Below are positions 7,549-15,429 of a stretch of DNA of 64,000 nucleotides, in pieces. Numbering within the stretch: the stretch's first letter is position 1; every line of letters starts with the position of its first letter. Origin of the DNA: Flavobacteriales bacterium (GTDB lineage: Bacteria; Bacteroidota; Bacteroidia; Flavobacteriales; JASBRU01); NCBI GenBank assembly GCA_030149285.1, contig JASBRU010000002.1:302481-366480 (forward strand). Reading direction: 5' to 3'. The position numbers and the translations under genes are program-made. The notes beneath the pieces were generated by a model. The model did not search any database. It had not been told where the DNA came from and was given only the letters and a program-made list of their open reading frames with translations.

Positions 7549-9715
7549 TAAGCGTTATATTTCCTCTTACAATCCGGTCATTTTTATCTGCATCTAACAT
7601 TTTTATTACATACACATAAACTCCTGTAGGAACAACATTATTTGTTCCCATTGCTGTTCCATCCCAACCTTGATTTGGGTTTGTTGTGCGGAATAAAACT
7701 TTGCCCCATCTGTCGTATACTATAAACTCATACTTAAGAGCTCTTCTAACGCCTGGTAAAAACACATTGTTATTACTCATACCAGGAGTAAATGCATTGG
7801 GTAAATGCAGTTCGGATTCGGGTTCAATGCGTATTGTTTTTCTAGCTGTATCTGTACAACCAAAATCATTAAATACTATTGTTTCAATAATATAATTGCC
7901 GGTATCAGTATACTCATGTACTACTTCATTGTTTTCTGTGTAAACTGTTCCGTCTCCAGCATGTATTTCAAAGCTTGTAAAGCCACTAGATGTATTACGG
8001 ATAGAAATAAAGGGCTCATATTCTGAAACCGATGAAGGGTTAACTCTCATAGATGCTTCCGGGCTAGGGTTTACCTGAATAGCATCTGTTTTAGTGAGTG
8101 ATAAAGTGTCTATGCATCCGTCAGTAGTATAAATTGTAAGCGTTACATCATAAGACCCAGGTATTTCATACGTATGAAAAGGGTTTTGTTGATTAGATGT
8201 GGTTCCATCACCAAAATCCCATTCGTAGTTTAGGGAAGTCCAAGCTAATGAACTATCTATAAATTGTACTTCATAAGGGGCACAGCCTACTGAGTCAGGT
8301 AAAATAAAATGGACTTCAGGTCTTGGATATACAATTACGGTATCATTTCCTATATCACTATCGCTACAACCAAACTGAGTAATAGTAAGTCTAACGGGGA
8401 AGTGTCCGCTGTCTTGAAAAACAATTCCAGTTGGGTCTTTATCAGTACTTGTTGAGGGGACGGCCATAGGACCAAACTCCCAGAAAAACTCTGAATGTGG
8501 ACCAAAAGCACCATTTGCATTAAAGTTAAACGAATTCCCATCTACACATTGTGGTGGTACCGAAGGAACAATTGCGTTAACAGGGTAAAAAACTCTATAT
8601 GTGTGAAAAACTGTGTCAGTACATGATGTACCGGGGTTTACAATAAGCATTACTCTATATACACCTGTATCGGGATAGGTATAGCTAGGTGTTTGTAAAG
8701 AGGATGTGTCCGCTGTACTAGTCGTATCACCAAAGTCCCAAAAAACGGTGTTAGATAAAGTGCTGTTGTGTCCAAAAACCACATCTAAACCAACACAGGT
8801 GTCTAGTTGATCATTGATGACAGCCTTTGCTATTGCACCACAATTAACCACATTAAACTGGTAATCTCTAGTGGATGTATTTAATAATACACCAGCTCTA
8901 AATTCACTTACACATACGCTAAAAACAAATTGCCCTGTAAGTGTTGGTGTTCCTGTAAGTATACCCGTATTGGGATCAATACTAAAACCTGGGGCACCTG
9001 GGATAGGGTTACTTGTAGAGAATCCTGTAGACCAAGTAATAGGAGAATATGGAGGTGCTGCTGCTGGGTTTACAACAGGGCTAGTTGTACTCCCGCCTAA
9101 TAAAGGGTCACATAGTTCATAGTATAATGAATCGCCATCTACATCTGTAGCTGAATAATCAAAAGTTAATGCGTCATTTACACATAGTGCTACAGGAGGC
9201 TTGTTGTTAAATACAGGACTGTTATTGCATACACCACTTGTGTTGGGTGGAATCTCAACTGTATACGTTGTACCGGAGCTACCCGAATTAATAATGTTAC
9301 TGATAGTATTATTTCTACAGCACCGTTGATGAGTTACAGTGAAACCATCAAAGCCATTGCCTGGTAAGTTTACTATAGTTTGGTACACTGCTTGTTCCGT
9401 ACATACATTAGGAGGAACAGTTAAGCAGGGATTTGAGATTACAACAGGTATATTACTTCTGGCACCCATTGGAACACTTAAATTAGATGCAATAAGACCT
9501 GTAGTATTATTATAGATAGTAATATTTGCTTGTGAGTCAAAATCTGCACATGAAACACAATTACAGTCTCTATAAATAGTAAGTGTAATACGGTATTGAT
9601 TTAGGGCAACGCACTCATAAGATAACTCTCCACCAACTAAATGCGCAGCATTGCTTTCCGTTGCAAAGACACCGCAAAATATAATAAACCCTATGAAATA
9701 CTTGATAAGCTTCAT
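7541..9715 (-). CDS. PKD-domain surface protein with CHU_C type B T9SS sorting domain
   Basis: Secreted protein of 724 residues. A signal peptide (1-23, ending SNA) precedes AHLVGGELSYEC, an N-terminal block frequent in CHU_C proteins. A cadherin-like or putative-Ig segment (YSATDVDGDSLYYELCD ... GILTGTPTLTGQF) follows. Then come about four PKD repeats with WDFGD-type cores. The last 85 or so residues, starting LPNAFTPG and containing YDRWGKVLF, form the gliding-motility-associated CHU_C domain. In the family this domain directs type IX secretion to the outer surface. The protein is Cys-rich and has no catalytic domain I can recognise, so adhesion or a structural role is likely. It stands alone in orientation between crcB and the methyltransferase gene. 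Confidence 0.9.
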   Translation of the reverse strand: MKLIKYFIGFIIFCGVFATESNAAHLVGGELSYECVALNQYRITLTIYRDCNCVSCADFDSQANITIYNNTTGLIASNLSVPMGARSNIPVVISNPCLTVPPNVCTEQAVYQTIVNLPGNGFDGFTVTHQRCCRNNTISNIINSGSSGTTYTVEIPPNTSGVCNNSPVFNNKPPVALCVNDALTFDYSATDVDGDSLYYELCDPLLGGSTTSPVVNPAAAPPYSPITWSTGFSTSNPIPGAPGFSIDPNTGILTGTPTLTGQFVFSVCVSEFRAGVLLNTSTRDYQFNVVNCGAIAKAVINDQLDTCVGLDVVFGHNSTLSNTVFWDFGDTTSTADTSSLQTPSYTYPDTGVYRVMLIVNPGTSCTDTVFHTYRVFYPVNAIVPSVPPQCVDGNSFNFNANGAFGPHSEFFWEFGPMAVPSTSTDKDPTGIVFQDSGHFPVRLTITQFGCSDSDIGNDTVIVYPRPEVHFILPDSVGCAPYEVQFIDSSLAWTSLNYEWDFGDGTTSNQQNPFHTYEIPGSYDVTLTIYTTDGCIDTLSLTKTDAIQVNPSPEASMRVNPSSVSEYEPFISIRNTSSGFTSFEIHAGDGTVYTENNEVVHEYTDTGNYIIETIVFNDFGCTDTARKTIRIEPESELHLPNAFTPGMSNNNVFLPGVRRALKYEFIVYDRWGKVLFRTTNPNQGWDGTAMGTNNVVPTGVYVYVIKMLDADKNDRIVRGNITLIR

Positions 9716-9774
9716 TAATCACTCTATTAGTTCGGGTTCGTCGGAGCTTTAAATATACAAAAAAATGCCTTGTG

Positions 9775-10416
9775 CTATAGTTTTCTGCACACCATTAGTC
9801 CGTCCCTTATTGGAAGCAGTACATTTTCTACTCTAGGATCATTATGAACTTTGTCATTATACCTTAAAATAGCTTGAGTTTCCTCATCTTTTGGGTCAAC
9901 TTCCTCAATTACTTTACCACTCCACAATACATTATCAGCAATAATAAATCCGCCTTTGCGAACTTTATCAATTGTTAGGTCAAAATAATTAGGGTAATTC
10001 TCCTTGTCTGCATCTATAAATACTACGTCAAAAGTCTCATTTAGGTTGGGTATAATTTCTACTGCATTACCAATATGTGTAACTATTTTATTGGATAAAC
10101 CGGATTTATCGATGTAGCGGTTTATCATCTCAGCTAATTCCTCGTTAATATCTATCGTATGTAGCTTACCATCTTCGGTCAATCCATCTGCCAAGCAAAG
10201 TGCAGAATAGCCTGTATAAGTACCAATTTCTAATATACGTTTTGGTTGTATCATATGGCTAAACATGCGTAATGCCTGACCTTGTAAGTGACCTGATAAC
10301 ATACGTGGTGTTAGAATCTTAGCATAGGTTTCTCTGTTTAGTTCTGCTAAAATTTCATTCTCATCTTGTGTATGAGCTACTATATAATCGTCTAACTTTT
10401 GTGGGTAAAACTCCAT
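9775..10416 (-). CDS. SAM-dependent O-methyltransferase family protein
   Basis: Class I SAM methyltransferase (213 residues) of the catechol/caffeoyl-CoA O-methyltransferase family. The SAM site is ILEIGTYTGYSALCLA, and the metal-site region contains VVFIDADKENYPNY and IIADNVLWSGKV. Substrate is unresolved. Family members include small-molecule O-methyltransferases and TrmR, which methylates hydroxyuridine in tRNA; either is possible. It lies 1 nt downstream of the M16 peptidase gene, so the two are almost certainly co-transcribed. Confidence 0.88.
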   Translation of the reverse strand: MEFYPQKLDDYIVAHTQDENEILAELNRETYAKILTPRMLSGHLQGQALRMFSHMIQPKRILEIGTYTGYSALCLADGLTEDGKLHTIDINEELAEMINRYIDKSGLSNKIVTHIGNAVEIIPNLNETFDVVFIDADKENYPNYFDLTIDKVRKGGFIIADNVLWSGKVIEEVDPKDEETQAILRYNDKVHNDPRVENVLLPIRDGLMVCRKL

Positions 10417-10417
10417 G

Positions 10418-11644
10418 TTATTTTGCTTTAAATATTAGTGTTGTCAGTTTTGTTGGATCAAATACTTCATTTGCAATCATTAACAACTCTTCTGCTGTAA
10501 CGTTTTCAATACGAGTATTTATTTCTTCTATTGTTTCAACCTTATCAAAGGTAAGAATTGCTTTTCCGGCCGATAACATTAAAGATGAATTATTCTCTTG
10601 AGCAATGGCAAGCTGGCCAATTAACTGCTTTTTTGCCTTTTTTAGTTGATGTGGTCCTAGCTTTTTGGTTCTAAGGTTTGCTAGCTCTTTATGTACTAAG
10701 GCTATAGATTTACTCATCGTGCCCTTATCAGTGCCTAAGTAAACACCAATTATACCTGTGTCACTGTAGGGTGTGTAAAAAGACTCTATGTTGTAAGCAA
10801 AACCATATTTTTCTCTAATACCTAGGTTTAAGCGAGAATTCATACCCGGCCCACCTAAAATATTGTTTAACAAGAAAAGCCCTGTTACTTTTTCATCTTT
10901 CGCCTCATATGCCCTATTGCCTATTATAGCATGACTTTGGTATGTGTCTCTAGCTTCAATTATTTCATTAGGATAGTATCCGTTTAGAGGCTTACGCTGA
11001 TGAGTTCTGGTTGAGGCTGGAATTGACTCGGTATAGCGTTCTAATTGCTTACATAGCTTATCAAAAGAAATATTACCTACAGAACTGAAAACCATCTCAT
11101 TTGTATGGTAGTTGTTTTTAATAAACTCTTTGATATGATTTTGTGTAAATGACTTTACAAGCTTGGGCGTACCCAATATATTTTTACCAATAGGATGTCC
11201 CTTAAAAATATGTTCTTCAAAATCATCAAATATCAATTCTGAAGGGGAGTCTTGATAAGAGAGAATTTCATCTATAATTACATCTTTCTCTTTTTTTATC
11301 TCCTTAGCAGGAAAAGTAGAGTGAAAGGTAATATCAAACAAGAGCTCTATAGCCCTTGGGTAGTATTCGCTTAAAAAAGCAGCATAAATGCTAGTTTCTT
11401 CTTTTGTTGTGTAGGCATTAATCTCGCCACCCACATCTTCCATTCTGCTTAGTATATGGTACGCTTTTCTTTTAGAAGTACCTTTAAAAATACTATGCTC
11501 AATAAAATGTGCTAATCCCTGCTCATCATCTCTTTCATCTCTAGAGCCTGCATTAATAATAAGACCGCAGTGAGCCACAGGGCTATCTACTTGTTTATGA
11601 ATAATGCGTATGCCATTTGGCAATGTGTGGCGGAAAAATTCCAT
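10418..11644 (-). CDS. M16-family zinc metalloprotease
   Basis: Pitrilysin/processing-peptidase-like protein of 408 residues from the ATG at 11644; an in-frame TTG at 11653 is less likely. The inverted zinc motif HFIEH is in LAHFIEHSIFKGT, and the third ligand is a Glu in the downstream KEETSIYA segment. An M16_C half follows, with the R/Y pair typical of substrate binding (GGPGMNSRLNLGIREKYGFAY). No signal peptide is seen, so it is probably cytoplasmic, like Bacillus MlpA/YmxG. It precedes the methyltransferase gene by 1 nt. Confidence 0.92.
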   Translation of the reverse strand: MEFFRHTLPNGIRIIHKQVDSPVAHCGLIINAGSRDERDDEQGLAHFIEHSIFKGTSKRKAYHILSRMEDVGGEINAYTTKEETSIYAAFLSEYYPRAIELLFDITFHSTFPAKEIKKEKDVIIDEILSYQDSPSELIFDDFEEHIFKGHPIGKNILGTPKLVKSFTQNHIKEFIKNNYHTNEMVFSSVGNISFDKLCKQLERYTESIPASTRTHQRKPLNGYYPNEIIEARDTYQSHAIIGNRAYEAKDEKVTGLFLLNNILGGPGMNSRLNLGIREKYGFAYNIESFYTPYSDTGIIGVYLGTDKGTMSKSIALVHKELANLRTKKLGPHQLKKAKKQLIGQLAIAQENNSSLMLSAGKAILTFDKVETIEEINTRIENVTAEELLMIANEVFDPTKLTTLIFKAK

Positions 11645-11676
11645 AGCCGCCAAAATTACAATATTCTAGGTGATTA

Positions 11677-11901
11677 TTAAGATTTTTGAAGTTTCTCAGT
11701 TAATCTTCTCTGCTTGAGTTGTCTTTCGTGTTCTGCCATTGTGCATTTCAATACAATATCTGCATGGTCCTCTAGTTCTTTATTGAATATTGCCTCAATA
11801 CTTTGTTGAGAAGTTTTTAACTCATTTGCGACATATGTGATAGTTTCATCGGATATTTGCAAACGTAACTGCGACAGTTGCTCTTTATTTAGGTTTGTCA
11901 T
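11677..11901 (-). CDS. Small hypothetical protein, divergent from XRE regulator
   Basis: A 74-residue protein from ATG 11901 (a TTG at 11934 would add 11 residues). I do not recognise the family. It is rich in Glu, Gln and Leu and predicted mostly helical. The segment ISDETITYVANELKTSQQSI resembles a helix-turn-helix. A charged C-terminal helix (ERQLKQRRLTEKLQ) follows. It is transcribed away from the XRE regulator across a 159-nt gap holding repeated motifs, and runs toward the M16 gene 32 nt away. A small DNA-binding partner or an antitoxin-like protein are both possible but unproven. Confidence 0.65.
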   Translation of the reverse strand: MTNLNKEQLSQLRLQISDETITYVANELKTSQQSIEAIFNKELEDHADIVLKCTMAEHERQLKQRRLTEKLQKS

Positions 11902-11912
11902 GTAACTGCTAT

Positions 11913-12056
11913 TTGTAAGGATAATCTTACACAATGTGTTTATGTGTATTACAAATGTAAATTATTAAGCAACATTTTTCCAAAAAAAGCCTACCAGTTG
12001 TAAATCCAAAACTTACAAAATATTGACATACAATGTGTTAGTAAGTTTTATATTTA
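11913..12056. promoter_or_regulatory. Divergent control region with repeated ACAATGTGTT motifs
   Basis: The gap between the small gene and the XRE regulator holds an inverted repeat TGTAAG / CTTACA (11914-11919 and 11926-11931). The 10-mer ACAATGTGTT occurs twice, at 11931-11940 and 12030-12039. Half-sites CTTAC and GTAAG recur at 12012 and 12041. A weak promoter for the regulator is TTG 12023-12025 with TATATTTA 12049-12056, which would start transcription at its ATG. The arrangement fits an autoregulated divergent operator, but binding is inferred. Confidence 0.45.
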
Positions 12057-12060
12057 CACT

Positions 12061-12438
12061 ATGGATCATTTGGGTAAGGCAATTCTTGAAGAAATTAAAC
12101 AGAGGGGTTTAACACAGCAATATGTAGCTGATAAAATTGGTGTGCCAAGGCAAACGGTTAATCAATTTAAAAACAGAAAGATTTTTGATAGTAAATTATT
12201 ATCAGACCTAAAAACAGAGGTTGGTATAGATTTTACTGACTTCTATGAGAGGAACTATACTGATGTTGAGATTGATGAGGCTCAAGTAAAATATGGGTTA
12301 AAAACACCTTTGAACTCAGGTATAACATTACATATTCAAATAGATCCTAACGATAAAAATTATCAAATCCCTGAAGATTTAATCAAAAAACTGAATAAAG
12401 CAATCAGGGATTATCAAGAAGATAAAGGCAAATCTTAG
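12061..12438 (+). CDS. XRE-family helix-turn-helix regulator
   Basis: Small DNA-binding protein of 125 residues. The N-terminal HTH_3/XRE domain (about 5-60) reads LTQQYVADKIGVPRQTVNQF, with the canonical Gln and Val positions. The C-terminal half contains an acidic segment and a short beta-strand-like stretch (GITLHIQID) followed by a helix; its function is unknown. The ATG follows directly on a possible -7 box, so a leaderless message is possible. Its 3' end meets the convergent acyl-CoA dehydrogenase gene with a 2-nt gap. It probably controls its own divergent promoter region. Confidence 0.88.
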   Translation: MDHLGKAILEEIKQRGLTQQYVADKIGVPRQTVNQFKNRKIFDSKLLSDLKTEVGIDFTDFYERNYTDVEIDEAQVKYGLKTPLNSGITLHIQIDPNDKNYQIPEDLIKKLNKAIRDYQEDKGKS

Positions 12439-12440
12439 CC

Positions 12441-14222
12441 TTAAAAAGGGTACTTACTTTCGGCAATTACTTTATCAGCAATTTTTCTACGCAAGTCTTT
12501 GGTATTTGCCAATTGTGTTTTAGTAAATCTTTTAAGACCCATTAGCATTATACGCTGTTCATCACCTTCTGTGAAAGCCGCTATGGCTTCTTTCCCGGCT
12601 CTGTTTACTTTGTCAACAGCATTAGAAAGGTACAATTGAGCCATTGCTATTTGTGCTGCGCAATTTGCTTCTCCGTTTTTAGCTACTAACTTCTCCGTTC
12701 TTAAAATACAAGATTCAGCTACATAAGTTTCAATAATCATATCAGCCACACTCATTAATATTTCCTGTTCTTCTTCTACATTCATTCCAAATGTTTCTAC
12801 GGCTTTACCAGAAACCATAAGTATAGCTTTCTTTAACTTCTGTAAGGTTTCTTTTTCTTCTGTAAACAAAACAGAATAGTCGGGAGTATCAAAAGAAGGG
12901 ATAGACATTAATTCTTCTCCTACTTTAGTTGCAGGGCCTATTAAATCCAATTCGCCTTTTAAGGCTTTTTTCAATAGCATGCCAACAATCAGCATACGGT
13001 TTATTTCATTTGTTCCTTCGTATATACGAGAGATGCGAGCATCACGATAAGCGGCTTCCATTGGTGTTTCAGTAGAAAAACCCATACCACCGTAAATTTG
13101 TAAACCTTCATCTACAACATAGTCTACCATTTCAGAACCATGCACTTTCATAATGGCGCACTCTATGGCAAACTCTTCAACTCCCTTCAGTTTAGATTCT
13201 TGTGGAGAGAAGCCTTCAGATGCAAGTCTATTAATATTATCTTCTATATCTTGACCAACACGATATGCAGCAGATTCTGATGCATAGGTGCGTGTAGCCA
13301 TTTCAGCAATTTTATGTTTGATAGCTCCAAAGCTAGAGATTGGCACTTTAAATTGAATACGTTCATTGGCATATTTAGTAGCTAAAGAGGTAACTCTTCT
13401 ACCAGAATCTAAACAGGCTGCACACAATTTAATACGGCCTACGTTTAAGGCGTTCATGGCAATTTTAAAACCATTTCCTCGCTCAGAAAGCATATTCTCA
13501 ACAGGTACTTTCGTATCATTAAAAAATACTTGGCGAGTAGATGAAGATTTGATACCTAATTTATCTTCCTCTTCATTCATGGTAATACCATTATAGTCTC
13601 TCTCAACTAAAAAGGCAGTAATGTTTTTGTCATCTTCAATTCTGGCAAAAACAATTAATAGGTTGGCAAAACCTGCATTGCTAATCCACATTTTTTGTCC
13701 TGTAATCAAGTAATGTTTACCATCATCACTTAATACTGCTTTGGTCTTTCCTGAATTTGCATCAGAACCGGCTCCCGGCTCAGTAAGACAATAGCATGAC
13801 ATCCATTCGCCCGAGGCTAGTCTTGGTAAGTATTTTTGCTTTTGCTCTTCATTACCATACAACAATATGGGTAATGTACCAATACCGGTATGTGCTCCGT
13901 AAGCCGTAGATAAAGAGCCTGAAATACCACTTATTCTATCACAGATAAGCATTGTAGCATTAAAATCGAGCCCTAAACCACCATAGTTTTCCGGTACACC
14001 AACACCTAAAAGCCCTAATTCGCCTGCTTTTTTCATTAGCTCAAAGGTGAACTCATAGTCTTTCTTTTCAAAGCGCTCACGTTGAGGTACAACCTCTTTT
14101 TCTATAAACTCAGTGGTGGCATCTGCCATCATTTTAGTGTCCTCAGAAAACTCTTCCGGGATAAAAATATCTTCAGCTAAAGTTTCTTTTATTAGAAATT
14201 CGCCTCCTTTTAAATGTGACAT
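12441..14222 (-). CDS. fadE: Acyl-CoA dehydrogenase (FadE-like)
   Basis: Flavoprotein performing the first oxidation of beta-oxidation, acyl-CoA to trans-2-enoyl-CoA. It has 593 residues, like Bacillus FadE, with the three acyl-CoA dehydrogenase domains plus a C-terminal helical extension. Visible signatures are CYCLTEPGAGSDA, WISNAGFANLLIVFA, and RIYEGTNEINRMLI with the catalytic-base Glu. It is the last gene of the fadN-fadA-fadE run, 21 nt after the thiolase gene. The electron acceptor (ETF) is not encoded here. Confidence 0.95.
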   Translation of the reverse strand: MSHLKGGEFLIKETLAEDIFIPEEFSEDTKMMADATTEFIEKEVVPQRERFEKKDYEFTFELMKKAGELGLLGVGVPENYGGLGLDFNATMLICDRISGISGSLSTAYGAHTGIGTLPILLYGNEEQKQKYLPRLASGEWMSCYCLTEPGAGSDANSGKTKAVLSDDGKHYLITGQKMWISNAGFANLLIVFARIEDDKNITAFLVERDYNGITMNEEEDKLGIKSSSTRQVFFNDTKVPVENMLSERGNGFKIAMNALNVGRIKLCAACLDSGRRVTSLATKYANERIQFKVPISSFGAIKHKIAEMATRTYASESAAYRVGQDIEDNINRLASEGFSPQESKLKGVEEFAIECAIMKVHGSEMVDYVVDEGLQIYGGMGFSTETPMEAAYRDARISRIYEGTNEINRMLIVGMLLKKALKGELDLIGPATKVGEELMSIPSFDTPDYSVLFTEEKETLQKLKKAILMVSGKAVETFGMNVEEEQEILMSVADMIIETYVAESCILRTEKLVAKNGEANCAAQIAMAQLYLSNAVDKVNRAGKEAIAAFTEGDEQRIMLMGLKRFTKTQLANTKDLRRKIADKVIAESKYPF

Positions 14223-14243
14223 AGTTTTATAATCTTTAAAGTT

Positions 14244-15425
14244 TTATTTCAGTAATTCAAAAATACCGGCAGCTCCTTGTCCTGTTCCCACACACATTGT
14301 TACCATACCGTATTTTTGTTCTCTTTTTCTCAATTCGTTAAACAATTGCACAGATAATTTTGCACCTGTACAACCTAATGGATGACCTAAAGAAATAGCA
14401 CCTCCATTTACGTTTAGTATATCTTGATTGATACCTAGTTCACGAATAACTGCTAATGACTGGCTTGCAAAAGCTTCATTGAGTTCTATTAAGTCCATAT
14501 CTTTTAACTGCATACCTGCCAATTTTAGAGCTTTTGGTATAGCTTGAATTGGGCCTATACCCATATATCTAGGTTCTACACCGGCAGTAGCGTATGTAAC
14601 CATACGAGCAATTGGTTCTAGGTTTAATTCTTTTACTTTTTTCTCAGACATTACCAGTACAAAGGCTGCTCCGTCTGATGTTTGCGATGAGTTACCGGCA
14701 GTTACACTACCTCCTTCTGCAAATACTGGGCGAAGTTTAGATAATGCCTCAATAGAAGTACTTGCTCTAGGACCTTCATCTGTATCTACAACATATTCTC
14801 TGGTTTGCTTTTTTTCATTAGCATCTAAATAGGTTTCTTTAACTGTAATAGGAGCAATGTCATCTGCAAATCTGTTTTCTTTTTGAGCTTTTAAAGCTTT
14901 CATGTGTGAGTTAAAAGCAAACTCATCTTGATCTTCTCTAGATACTTTGTACTCATTGGCAACTGCTTCTGCAGTTAAACCCATGCTATAGTACCAATCA
15001 GGATTTGTTAAAGCTACATCAACATTAGGTACAACTCTCCAGCCACCCATTGGAATAGCTGACATAGACTCTACGCCACCTGCAATAATACAGTCGGCCA
15101 TACCTGCATTTATTTTAGATGCAGCAATAGCAATTGTTTCTAAGCCCGAAGAGCAATAACGGTTTACTGTCATACCCGAAACGGTTACAGTATCTAAACC
15201 CATTATAGAAATTAAACGACCTACGTTTAGGCCTTGCTCTGCCTCGGGCATTGCATTACCTACTATTACATCGTCAATTTCATTTTTGTCCAGATTAGGA
15301 AAGTCTTTTAATAAATGTTTGATGGTGTCAGCCGCTAAGTCATCAGGGCGAGTAAAACGAAAACCGCCTCTGCCTGATTTACCAACAGCTGTTCTGTAAC
15401 CACCTACTATATATATTCCGTTCAT
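14244..15425 (-). CDS. fadA: Acetyl-CoA acyltransferase (thiolase, FadA-like)
   Basis: Cleaves 3-ketoacyl-CoA with CoA to give acetyl-CoA and a shortened acyl-CoA. The 393-residue length is typical. The nucleophile Cys91 is in NRYCSSGLETIA. The conserved NEAFA, the GHPLGCTGA His box, and CVGTGQGAAG with the second Cys are present. It lies 4 nt after fadN and 21 nt before fadE, matching the order of the Bacillus subtilis fadNAE operon. Confidence 0.96.
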   Translation of the reverse strand: MNGIYIVGGYRTAVGKSGRGGFRFTRPDDLAADTIKHLLKDFPNLDKNEIDDVIVGNAMPEAEQGLNVGRLISIMGLDTVTVSGMTVNRYCSSGLETIAIAASKINAGMADCIIAGGVESMSAIPMGGWRVVPNVDVALTNPDWYYSMGLTAEAVANEYKVSREDQDEFAFNSHMKALKAQKENRFADDIAPITVKETYLDANEKKQTREYVVDTDEGPRASTSIEALSKLRPVFAEGGSVTAGNSSQTSDGAAFVLVMSEKKVKELNLEPIARMVTYATAGVEPRYMGIGPIQAIPKALKLAGMQLKDMDLIELNEAFASQSLAVIRELGINQDILNVNGGAISLGHPLGCTGAKLSVQLFNELRKREQKYGMVTMCVGTGQGAAGIFELLK

Positions 15426-15429
15426 GGTA

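Noticed and set aside
11677..12438. Classical toxin-antitoxin module
   Set aside because: The two genes are divergent and neither resembles a known toxin; kept only as a regulatory pair.
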